This document shows positions 1 to 7,559 of a stretch of DNA of 64,000 bases, piece after piece. The stretch covers positions 248,001-312,000 of the forward strand of contig NZ_QRDQ01000008.1 in NCBI RefSeq assembly GCF_003385895.1, written 5' to 3'. The notes beneath the pieces were generated by a model. It was not told the DNA's origin. It did not search any database and saw only the letters and a list, made by a program, of their open reading frames with translations. Both the position numbers and the translations under genes were made by a program. Numbering within the stretch: position 1 is the stretch's first letter; each line of letters opens with the position of its first letter. Source of the stretch: Flavobacterium cutihirudinis (lineage in GTDB: Bacteria; Bacteroidota; Bacteroidia; Flavobacteriales; Flavobacteriaceae).

Positions 1-36
1 ATTTCCAACTACCGATTTTAACCAAAAATCTAAACC

Positions 37-1125
37 ATGTTGTACTTAACGGGCATCATAATTACCTTTTTTCTGGTTGTTATTCTGGCAAGCAAAAAAA
101 ATAAAAGCGAAGCGGATAAAATTCTGGCGTGTTGGCTGTTTTTTACCGGATTTCATTTGTTTTTGTACTATCTGCATTATAAAAATGATTTTGCTTCGTT
201 TCCATTTTTATTAGGTTTTGAACTTCCAATGCCTTTGCTCCAAGGACCATTTTTGTATTTGTACACTTCGGCATTGACCAGCCAAAATGAGCATAAAAAA
301 TACAATCTTTTTCATTTTTTGCCTTTTTTAATAGCCTGTTTAATTCTGATTCCGTTTTTTGAACTTTCCTTCGAAGAAAAATTGGAGGTTTTTAAGAATG
401 AAGGAAAAGGTTATGAAAACTTGATTCTAATTCTTTATACTGCAATTCTTATTTCGGGAATTGTTTATGCACTGCTTTCACTTCAAAAACTTTCAAAACA
501 TCGAAAAAACATTTCGGAAGCATTTTCTTCTACCGAAAAAATCAATCTTAGCTGGCTTCAATATTTAATTCTTGGCTCTAGTATTATCTGGATTGTTGTT
601 ATTTTTTTTAATGATGAATATATCTTTTCGGTCGTGGTTTTTTATTTGATGTTTATTGGTTATTTCGGAATAAAACAAGTTGGGATTTTTACGAATCAGA
701 CTATTTCTGAAAATAAAATTTCGATGATTTCCACTGTTGAGAATATTGAAACTGAAAAGATAAAATATGAAAAATCAAGTTTAAGCGATTCTGAACGTCA
801 ATCCATTCATCATAATTTAACTACGATTATGACGAATGAAAAATTGTACAAAAACCCGGATTTGACCTTATCGGAATTATCTCAAAAATTAAATATTCAT
901 CCGAATGTTCTTTCTCAAGTAATCAATTCTGCAGAAGGAAAAAACTTTTACGATTATATCAATTCGCAACGTGTAGCAGAATTTAAAAAATTGATTCTTT
1001 TACCCGAAAATCAAAAATTCACTTTGTTGTCTGTTGCTTTCGAATGCGGATTTAATTCGAAAACGGCTTTTAACCGAAACTTTAAAAAAGAAACGGGAAT
1101 TTCTCCTTCTGAATATTTAAAATAA
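37..1125 (+). CDS. Membrane-anchored AraC-family transcriptional regulator
   Basis: The first ~225 of 362 residues are strongly hydrophobic, with about seven predicted membrane helices. A linker follows, and then an AraC-type double helix-turn-helix in the last ~105 residues. The signature stretches LSELSQKLNIHPNVLSQVIN (first HTH) and FECGFNSKTAFNRNFKKETG (second HTH) are typical of the family. The ATG at 37 gives a natural membrane start. Membrane-embedded AraC regulators of this layout are common in Bacteroidota and are thought to sense a signal at the membrane, but the ligand cannot be read from sequence. It is co-oriented with the hydrolase at 1358, although the 232-bp gap makes a shared transcript uncertain. 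The family call is firm; the target genes are unknown. Confidence 0.88.
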   Translation: MLYLTGIIITFFLVVILASKKNKSEADKILACWLFFTGFHLFLYYLHYKNDFASFPFLLGFELPMPLLQGPFLYLYTSALTSQNEHKKYNLFHFLPFLIACLILIPFFELSFEEKLEVFKNEGKGYENLILILYTAILISGIVYALLSLQKLSKHRKNISEAFSSTEKINLSWLQYLILGSSIIWIVVIFFNDEYIFSVVVFYLMFIGYFGIKQVGIFTNQTISENKISMISTVENIETEKIKYEKSSLSDSERQSIHHNLTTIMTNEKLYKNPDLTLSELSQKLNIHPNVLSQVINSAEGKNFYDYINSQRVAEFKKLILLPENQKFTLLSVAFECGFNSKTAFNRNFKKETGISPSEYLK

Positions 1126-1241
1126 GTTTTTTTGTTTCTCGCAGATTCCGCAGATTTAAACAGATTTTTAAATCATTTTAATCCTATAATCTGTGGCAAA
1201 ATAACTTCACGCCTTTTCGAGCAAATTTCAATACAAAAAAG

Positions 1242-1277
1242 CTTAGCAACTTAGCGTCTTAGTAACTTAGCCGCTTA
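1242..1277. repeat. Octamer tandem repeat CTTAGnnn, about 4.5 copies
   Basis: Between the AraC gene and the hydrolase, CTTAG recurs every 8 bases (starts 1242, 1250, 1258, 1266, 1274) with the three following bases varying. The same 232-bp gap also holds a stretch near 1139-1200 with repeated CAGATT words. A similar word occurs near 17355-17428. No gene is visible in the gap. It looks like a flavobacterial dispersed intergenic repeat. Confidence 0.6.
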
Positions 1278-1357
1278 AAAAAAGAACCACCTTACAAGTT
1301 GGGGCGACTCATGTACTTCCGAAACACATCTTTGCATAAACTTTTAAAAACTATGCA

Positions 1358-2350
1358 ATGAAAACCAACTTACTTTATTCAGCAGCAATTGCTGTTTCGA
1401 TTTTCTTTTTTCTTGGATGTGAAAACGAAAATGATATTGACGGCATCGGGAATTTAGTTCCGAAAACGGTTGATCAAGATCCAACATTACCTTCAATTTC
1501 AGTTAATGGAACACAGCTTCATGCGGAGACTTTTGGAAATCCAAATAATCCAATGCTGATTTTTTTACACGGCGGCCCAGGTTCTGATTACCGTAATGGT
1601 TTAAATGTACAACAACTAGCAACCGACGGTTATTATGTTGTATTCTATGATCAGCGAGGTTCCGGATTGTCTAAAAGGCATGATAAAAACAGTTATTCCA
1701 TTCAACTTGTTTTAGACGATCTTACTGAGGTCATCAAATACTATCGAACGTCACCCCAGCAAAAAGTTTTTCTCCTCGGACATTCGTGGGGCGCGATGTT
1801 GGGAGCCGCTTATGTCAACTCTTATCCCGATAAAATAGACGGATTAATTCTCGCCGAACCGGGCGGACTTAATAAAAAACTCTTAGATGATTATGGCGAA
1901 ATGAGTCGAAAAATCAACATTTTTTCTGAAGTAACCAGCAATCTTTTATACGTCGATCAGTTCTTGACCGGTAAAGAAAATCAGCATGAAATTCTTGATT
2001 ATAAATATGGTATTTCTTCTAGTTTTTCTTATGCGAAAGGCAATAAAGAAGGCATTCCGGGGCCATCTCCGTTTTGGAGAATCGGGACAACGGTTTTAGA
2101 AAGTTTTACGGATATCGCCGAAAATGACGGTTTTGATTTCACGACAAATCTTGATCAATACACAACAAAAGTTTTGTTTTTGTACGGAGAACTGAATCAA
2201 TCATATGGTTTGAGTTTTGCTCAAAAGGAAGCGGCTTATTTTCCTGTTTCAGAAATTGAAGAAGTAAAAGGAACGGGACACGAAATGATTTATTTCAAAT
2301 GGGAAAATGTGCATCCGATTGTTCTGAATTATCTAAACCAATTAAAATAA
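1358..2350 (+). CDS. Alpha/beta-hydrolase lipoprotein (proline-iminopeptidase-like)
   Basis: This is a 330-residue protein with an N-terminal signal ending in a lipobox-like FFFLGC (Cys21), so it is probably an envelope lipoprotein. The alpha/beta-hydrolase fold shows the oxyanion motif HGGPG (~71-75), the nucleophile elbow GHSWG, an acidic candidate in the LYGELN strand and a final GTGHE histidine. HGGPG with GHSWG is characteristic of the proline iminopeptidase/S33-like group, but many unrelated esterases share it, so the substrate is open. The stop lies 5 bp before the next ATG at 2356, so the two genes are probably co-transcribed. The start is the ATG directly before the signal peptide. 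Confidence 0.85.
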   Translation: MKTNLLYSAAIAVSIFFFLGCENENDIDGIGNLVPKTVDQDPTLPSISVNGTQLHAETFGNPNNPMLIFLHGGPGSDYRNGLNVQQLATDGYYVVFYDQRGSGLSKRHDKNSYSIQLVLDDLTEVIKYYRTSPQQKVFLLGHSWGAMLGAAYVNSYPDKIDGLILAEPGGLNKKLLDDYGEMSRKINIFSEVTSNLLYVDQFLTGKENQHEILDYKYGISSSFSYAKGNKEGIPGPSPFWRIGTTVLESFTDIAENDGFDFTTNLDQYTTKVLFLYGELNQSYGLSFAQKEAAYFPVSEIEEVKGTGHEMIYFKWENVHPIVLNYLNQLK

Positions 2351-2355
2351 AAGCG

Positions 2356-3030
2356 ATGAAAGCAATAGTAGTATTTATCACATTTCTCCTTTCACTTTTT
2401 ACCACTAACTTTTTACAGGCACAAACCATCAATTGGGAAAACCTTAAAAGCGATGAAAAACATATTTTAAATATCAACGTTGGCTGGGAATACAGTTTTG
2501 TTTACGGCTTAAGTTATGGTTATCATTTAAAAACTGAAATTCCTATTATTCTCGAAGGCTCGTTTTCTTTTGCGTCAGGCGAAGTTATTTTTGATGATTT
2601 TAAAACCAAAATTGGCGGACAAATTAACTTTTATCAGATCGATAATTTTCGTTTTAATGCCGGAATTCATGGAATTTACAGACGTTATGGGAATCCACTT
2701 GTAACTTTGCAAAATTTTGGTGCCGATGCGTCAATAATAATTGGATATTATAAACCGAAATGGTTTGTAGCTGGTGAATTTGGTTATGATCAGGCCATTG
2801 TAACACATTTTAAACATACCAACATTTACAAAGAAGTTTATCCCGATGTCAAGAATGGCTGGTTTGAACCTACAACTGGCGGAAATGTCAACTTTGGAAT
2901 TCAGGGCGGTTATTCTTTTAAGCAAAGCGATCTGACTTTAAGAGCCGGAAAAGTTATGACACAGGATTTTCAAACGACACCTTTAATTCCATTTTATGTT
3001 CAATTGGGATATAGTTATAAATTGGATTGA
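2356..3030 (+). CDS. Predicted outer-membrane beta-barrel protein
   Basis: The 224-residue reading from the ATG at 2356 gives a clean signal peptide ending in LQAQ. An upstream in-frame ATG at 2299 lies inside the hydrolase gene and would put 19 polar residues ahead of the signal, so it was rejected. The mature part is a series of alternating polar/hydrophobic strands rich in aromatic residues and ends in a strand with an aromatic-rich C-terminus (QLGYSYKLD), as in outer-membrane barrels. No family motif was recognised. It follows the hydrolase by 5 bp, so the two probably form an operon. It could be a small porin or an OmpW/OmpA-barrel type protein; the function is unknown. Confidence 0.75.
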   Translation: MKAIVVFITFLLSLFTTNFLQAQTINWENLKSDEKHILNINVGWEYSFVYGLSYGYHLKTEIPIILEGSFSFASGEVIFDDFKTKIGGQINFYQIDNFRFNAGIHGIYRRYGNPLVTLQNFGADASIIIGYYKPKWFVAGEFGYDQAIVTHFKHTNIYKEVYPDVKNGWFEPTTGGNVNFGIQGGYSFKQSDLTLRAGKVMTQDFQTTPLIPFYVQLGYSYKLD

Positions 3031-3087
3031 TATTTAAAACTCCTGGGGGGTAAAATATTTATAGAATCAAATCGTGCAAATACAAAA

Positions 3088-3151
3088 AAGCTCCATCGGA
3101 GCGAAATATAATAGATTACTAATAAAATTATATTTCGCTCCGATGGAGCTT
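3088..3151. repeat. Perfect 25-bp inverted repeat (GGAGCGAAATAT type)
   Basis: Arms 3088-3112 and 3127-3151 are exact reverse complements around a 14-bp loop. The arm core reads CTCCATCGGAGCGAAATAT, itself containing a short palindrome. A partial related word (CTCCTCTGGAGC) follows near 3186. It lies between convergent genes (2356-3030 and 3261-5744). It lacks a clear T-tract at its base, so it resembles a REP-type mobile palindrome rather than a plain terminator. Confidence 0.75.
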
Positions 3152-3209
3152 GATTTCACGCGTATTAATTTGCTATAAATATCACGCTCCTCTGGAGCTT
3201 TTAAAAATT

Positions 3210-3253
3210 AAACCCGACAGGTTTTATCCAGAGGCTTCGGGACTGTCGGGTTT
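3210..3253 (-). terminator. Hairpin at the 3' end of the polysaccharide utilisation locus
   Basis: Arms AAACCCGACAG (3210-3220) and CTGTCGGGTTT (3243-3253) are exact complements, 8 bp beyond the stop of the last PUL gene. On the minus strand a T-rich run follows. The same arm sequence forms a hairpin at 15144-15176, so it may be a dispersed palindrome that serves as a terminator here. Confidence 0.5.
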
Positions 3254-3260
3254 AAATGCT

Positions 3261-5744
3261 CTATTTTTTCTCTTTAATCCAGAGTTGGATTGTTCTTTTT
3301 TCTCCTTTTTTCAACTCAACTTCTCGTTGAATATCTCCATAAATTAAATTCGTTTTTCCTCCTTTTTTAGAAGAAATAATCAATTTCTGAATTGTTTTAT
3401 TACTCCAATTCATTTCGATTTCAAAACCGCCACGAGCGCAGATTCCTTTAACGGCACCTTCTTCCCAGGCGTCTGGTAGTGCTGGAAGCAAACGAATTTC
3501 GTTTTCATCAGATTGAACGAGCATTTCGGCGACTGCTGCAGCACCTCCAAAATTTCCATCAATTTGAAATGGTGGATGCGCGTCGAATAAATTCGGATAC
3601 GTTCCTCCTCCTCTTCTTGGTGTTTCTGTTTTCTTTCCATCGGGATCTACGTAACGTAATAATTCGCGGTACATTTTATAAGCACGATTGCCATCCCAAA
3701 GTCTTGCCCAAAGATTGATTCTCCAACCTTTTGACCAACCGGTTGTTTCATCGCCTTTTATTTCAAGTGTTTTTCTCGAAGCTTCAGCCAAATCGGGAGT
3801 TTTTAATGGCGTAATATGATTCCCGGGAAAAAGCCCGAATAAATGCGATTGATGACGGTGTTTCGGATCATTGTCTTCCCAATCGAAATACCATTCTTGC
3901 AGATTTCCTTTTTTACCAATTTGATATGGATGCAATTTCGCTAAATCAGCTTCAAGCTCCGCTCTGAATTCAGCATCTATATTCAAAACTTTAGATGCTT
4001 TAATGGTTTTATCAAAACATTCGCGAATCATTGCCAAATCAGCCGTTCCGCCGTACATGGTTGCTCCTACAAAACCATCTGCCAGTTTATATTGATTTTC
4101 AGGAGAAGTCGACGGGCCTGTAATTAAATTTCCGTTTCTATCGGTTACCAGCCAACCGCGACAAAACTGCGCAGCGCCTTTCATCAAAGGATAACCTTCA
4201 TTTTTTAGATATTCTCTGTCTTCAGTAAAAATATAATGTTCCCAAATATGAGTACTCAGCCACGCTTCTGCCATTGGCCAACAAGCCCACATTGGTTCTT
4301 CTTTTCCAAATTGTCCAACTGGATTTGACATTGCCCAAATATCAGAATTGTGCGCGGCGGCCCACCCTTCGTTTACACCATAAAAACTCTCTGCTGTAAC
4401 TTTTCCTGTTACCGAAAGATTTTTTATAAAACTCAAAAGCGGCAAATGCATTTCGGAAAGATTGGTGTTTTCTGCCAACCAATAATTTTCCTCCAAATTG
4501 ATATTCATCGTATAGTTACTGCTCCACGGCGGATTCAAATGCGGATTCCAAATTCCTTGCAAATTCGCCGGAACACCAAGTGTTCTGGAGGAACTTATCA
4601 ATAAATAGCGTCCGAAATTGAAATACAGAATTTCCAGATTTTTATCTTCTTTTCCGTCAGCGTAACGCAATAAACGTTCGTCTGTTGGCAAATCCGGAGC
4701 GGTTGTTTTTCCTAAATCTAAAGTTACACGATTGAAGAATTTTTGGTAATCTGCGATATGTGCTGTTTTTAATTTATCATATGATTTTGAAAAAGCTTTC
4801 TTTAAGTCATTTTTTGCTAATGGTTCTGCCACTCCGTCAATTGATGGCGATTTATCAAATCCTGCAAAACTGGTTGCTACTGAAACATAAATTGTTGCTT
4901 CGGTTGCATTTCTTAAACCTAAAGTTTTATCTGTGTTTACAATTGTTCCATCGGTATTTTTAATTTTTAATAATGAAGTAAAACGGGTGCCTCTTATCTT
5001 ATTTTTTCTTTTTAAAGCTTCTTTTTCCATCTCTGCCTTTTGTGCTTCTGTTGGATATAGTGGTGAGAGATAAGTTTCTGAATACATAAAATATCCCGGA
5101 TTCTCATGAATTGGCGCTCTTCCATTAAGGGAAAGACTATTTTTCTTTGCTTCACTACTCGACTCTAACAAACTACTGTATTGCACATCAAAATTTAAAG
5201 CTCCTTTTTGACTGCTTTTCAATTTGATAATCATAATTTTATCCGGTGCCGAAACAAAATATTCTCTGGTAAATTGAACGCCGTCAATTTCATAACTTAC
5301 TTTTGAAATGGCCGTAGAAAGATCCAATTCTCTACGATAATTCGTAACTTTTCCTTTATTGTGATTCTTAATTTCTAATGTTCCGAGCGGTGCATAAGAT
5401 TCCGAATTTTTCCCCTGAATTTTTTTATTTAATTCCTCTGCCAACTTATAGTCTCCTTTTATAAGTGCTTCACGAATTGCGGGTAAGTTTTTGTAGGCAT
5501 CTCTATTCATAAGCGGGTAAACAGGTTCTCCGGACCAAAGCGTTGCATCATTCAAATAAATTTTATCTGAATCTACGCCTCCAAAAACGGTTGCTCCCAT
5601 TTTTCCATTTCCGAGAACTAAGCTTTCTTCAAAGAATTCGGCTGGTTTATCGTACCACAAAACATTTTTGGATTGTGCCGAAATGTTTATGGCGTAAGAT
5701 GTGAATAGTAAGATGAGAAATGTGTTTTTGAAGGTGGAATTCAT
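3261..5744 (-). CDS. GH95 exo-alpha-L-fucosidase / alpha-L-galactosidase
   Basis: This 827-residue secreted protein has the three GH95 parts: an N-terminal beta-sandwich opening with LWYDKPAEFFEESLVLGNGK, an (alpha/alpha)6 barrel, and a C-terminal beta domain. Active-site motifs visible are NYTMNINLEENYW (the two Asn), STSPENQ (catalytic Glu) and FQIDGNFGG (Asp). The family removes terminal alpha-1,2-L-fucose, or L-galactose, from glycans such as xyloglucan. The residue two before the first Asn is Thr412, where typical fucosidases have His, which may shift preference to L-galactose. The start is the ATG at 5744, which opens a signal peptide ending NISAQ; in-frame ATGs at 5774 and 5765 add polar residues and are disfavoured. 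It is the last PUL gene, 305 bp from its neighbour. Confidence 0.92.
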   Translation of the reverse strand: MNSTFKNTFLILLFTSYAINISAQSKNVLWYDKPAEFFEESLVLGNGKMGATVFGGVDSDKIYLNDATLWSGEPVYPLMNRDAYKNLPAIREALIKGDYKLAEELNKKIQGKNSESYAPLGTLEIKNHNKGKVTNYRRELDLSTAISKVSYEIDGVQFTREYFVSAPDKIMIIKLKSSQKGALNFDVQYSSLLESSSEAKKNSLSLNGRAPIHENPGYFMYSETYLSPLYPTEAQKAEMEKEALKRKNKIRGTRFTSLLKIKNTDGTIVNTDKTLGLRNATEATIYVSVATSFAGFDKSPSIDGVAEPLAKNDLKKAFSKSYDKLKTAHIADYQKFFNRVTLDLGKTTAPDLPTDERLLRYADGKEDKNLEILYFNFGRYLLISSSRTLGVPANLQGIWNPHLNPPWSSNYTMNINLEENYWLAENTNLSEMHLPLLSFIKNLSVTGKVTAESFYGVNEGWAAAHNSDIWAMSNPVGQFGKEEPMWACWPMAEAWLSTHIWEHYIFTEDREYLKNEGYPLMKGAAQFCRGWLVTDRNGNLITGPSTSPENQYKLADGFVGATMYGGTADLAMIRECFDKTIKASKVLNIDAEFRAELEADLAKLHPYQIGKKGNLQEWYFDWEDNDPKHRHQSHLFGLFPGNHITPLKTPDLAEASRKTLEIKGDETTGWSKGWRINLWARLWDGNRAYKMYRELLRYVDPDGKKTETPRRGGGTYPNLFDAHPPFQIDGNFGGAAAVAEMLVQSDENEIRLLPALPDAWEEGAVKGICARGGFEIEMNWSNKTIQKLIISSKKGGKTNLIYGDIQREVELKKGEKRTIQLWIKEKK

Positions 5745-5793
5745 AGGATTATTGTTTTGGATCATATCTAACAATTTGGTATTTCTGCAATCT

Positions 5794-5893
5794 TGTCATT
5801 TCGACGAAGGAGAAATCACACTCGCAAATCGACAAAGGTTGACAATTCTCTTTGCGGAATTACTAGTGTGATTTCTCCTTCCTCGGAATGACA
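5794..5893. repeat. 28-bp imperfect inverted repeat
   Basis: Arms 5794-5821 and 5866-5893 match as reverse complements except for two positions; the core is GAAGGAGAAATCACAC. It lies in the 305-bp gap between GH43 and GH95 (5745-6049), which holds no gene. The sequence type recurs in flavobacterial intergenic regions from memory; a genome-wide copy count would settle that. Confidence 0.65.
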
Positions 5894-5963
5894 AACGAAA
5901 CGTCATTAATGCTTTGTTCGCGTGAGGGATAGAAGCAAACTACCGAAGTAGTGCGGATAGCCC

Positions 5964-6028
5964 GACCCCATTGCAATAAGAGGGCGTATATGCGCAAAGT
6001 AAATTTGCCCTCTTATTGCAATGGGGTC
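5964..6028. repeat. Perfect 22-bp inverted repeat (GACCCCATTGCAATAAGAGG type)
   Basis: Arms 5964-5985 and 6007-6028 are exact reverse complements with a 21-bp loop. Upstream, 5930-5963 holds a GTGAGGGATAGAAGC...GGATAGCCC block of the kind seen in flavobacterial dispersed repeats. It sits 22 bp past the GH43 stop, so it could attenuate transcription of GH95 or protect the 3' end of the GH43 message. Confidence 0.65.
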
Positions 6029-6049
6029 ACGCCCTAATCATCAACGCAA

Positions 6050-7549
6050 TTAATTTGATTTGTAATTAAAATTTTTAAACGTAACCGTACCTTCACCAAC
6101 TGCGGAAAGTCCTAAACGAAGACTCATAAATCCGCTCAGGACATTGTGATGAAATGCTGATACCTCAGCCGAATTTTCAATTTTTGTCCATGTTTTTCCG
6201 TCGATGCTGTAGAACATATTTACAAGTTGTTCTTTCTTTTCTAAACGAAGAAATAAATGGATTTTGTTTACGCCTTTTTGCGTTGGAAACTGCCATGAGC
6301 GGAGGATTGCCAAAACGTTTTCTTTGTCGGCAGCAATTCCGGTGTATAACTTTGTGTCGTAAAAAAGTACCAATCCCGCTGTTGCGTTGCCTTCGATTTC
6401 TACTTCGACATCTGCCGTATAGGAATGATCTGGCGGCGTGCATAATAAAGGCGAGCTTTCTCCAACGCTTTTTCCTTTCGCTTTAAGCACTAATCCGTTT
6501 TTTGTGAGTTTGAATCTTTCCGCATCAAATTCGTTAAAAAATTGCCATTGCGGTTTCAATTCTGAACCTGAAAAATCATCAGATAAATTGAAATTACTTT
6601 TTATTGCTTTTCCTGCCGGCTTTTTTATTAAAGCATCGGTTTTAATGTTTTCTGGACTTTTATACCAACCGTCATTTGTCCATTCTATGGGTTCCAGAAG
6701 TGTCTGACGTCCCATGTTGTGATAGCCGTTTTCGTAACCGTGAAAAACCATCCACCATTTTCCGTTTACATCGTCTATAATTGTAGCGTGACCTTTTGAC
6801 CACCATTTTTCTGAACTGTCTTTTGTTCTGATAATTGGATTATAAGGTGAATTTTCCCAAGGTCCTAAAGGTGATTTTGATCGTGCCGAAATAACCATAT
6901 GACTTGTGGCCGGACCAGCGGTTCCGCCTTCTGCAACGGTTAAGTAATAATAATTGCCACGTTTCAAAACTTTTGGGCCTTCCATACAAAAACACTCGAT
7001 CGACCATTCTGCCGGAATTTTCCAGCCATCATATACTTGTTTTCCTTGGCCGGAAACTGCTAAACCATCTTTCGACAACGGAACATACGTACCGTTGCTG
7101 AAATACAAATATCGATTTCCTTTATCGTCTGTAAAATGTCCTGGATCTATATTTCCGATTTTTAGATCTATAGGATCACTCCAAGGTCCGTTTATTGAAT
7201 TTGCCCAAACGACATAGTTGGTTTCGTTTGCCGGAAAATAGATAAAAAACTTGTTGTCGTATTTCACTAAATCGGGCGCCCAAACGGAACCGACACTTTT
7301 CTTGAGCGCGTGTGTAACGGGTTTCCAATTCACTAAATCTTTTGAAGTCCAGATTAGCAATCCCGGATAATAATTGAAAGAAGAATGTACAATATAATAA
7401 TCCTCGCCATCTCTGATAATTGACGGATCTGCGTAATCTCCCGCAAATATTGGGTTTTGATAAAACGCTTCGTCTACATTTGCTTTTTGCTGCTGCGCAA
7501 AACTCACAAAAGAAATGAAAGCAATAAATAAGAAAACTATTTTTTTCAT
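6050..7549 (-). CDS. GH43 glycosidase (beta-xylosidase / alpha-L-arabinofuranosidase)
   Basis: This 499-residue protein has a signal peptide (MKKIVFLFIAFISFVSFAQ). A five-bladed beta-propeller of GH43 type follows: the catalytic base is Asp41 in YADPSIIRDG, and the general acid Glu lies in the FCMEGPKVLK stretch. From about residue 320 a C-terminal beta-sandwich begins (DDFSGSELKPQWQFF), as in GH43 beta-xylosidases. Known family activities include removal of beta-xylose and alpha-L-arabinofuranose. In a xyloglucan locus the expected job is trimming arabinofuranosyl or xylosyl side groups in the periplasm, but the subfamily cannot be fixed by eye. It starts 10 bp after the acetylesterase gene, so the two are probably co-transcribed. 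Confidence 0.88.
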   Translation of the reverse strand: MKKIVFLFIAFISFVSFAQQQKANVDEAFYQNPIFAGDYADPSIIRDGEDYYIVHSSFNYYPGLLIWTSKDLVNWKPVTHALKKSVGSVWAPDLVKYDNKFFIYFPANETNYVVWANSINGPWSDPIDLKIGNIDPGHFTDDKGNRYLYFSNGTYVPLSKDGLAVSGQGKQVYDGWKIPAEWSIECFCMEGPKVLKRGNYYYLTVAEGGTAGPATSHMVISARSKSPLGPWENSPYNPIIRTKDSSEKWWSKGHATIIDDVNGKWWMVFHGYENGYHNMGRQTLLEPIEWTNDGWYKSPENIKTDALIKKPAGKAIKSNFNLSDDFSGSELKPQWQFFNEFDAERFKLTKNGLVLKAKGKSVGESSPLLCTPPDHSYTADVEVEIEGNATAGLVLFYDTKLYTGIAADKENVLAILRSWQFPTQKGVNKIHLFLRLEKKEQLVNMFYSIDGKTWTKIENSAEVSAFHHNVLSGFMSLRLGLSAVGEGTVTFKNFNYKSN

Positions 7550-7559
7550 AACGCTGTAT

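Noticed and set aside
2299-2355. Upstream start for the outer-membrane protein inside the hydrolase gene
   Set aside because: It would place 19 polar residues before a clean signal peptide that starts at 2356.
3150-3347. 65-codon plus-strand frame after the palindrome at 3088-3151
   Set aside because: It runs over the hairpin and into the 3' end of GH95 on the other strand; no start context or recognisable product.
5745-6049. Insertion-sequence remnant around the long inverted repeats
   Set aside because: No transposase fragment or target-site duplication was seen; palindromes alone do not support an IS.
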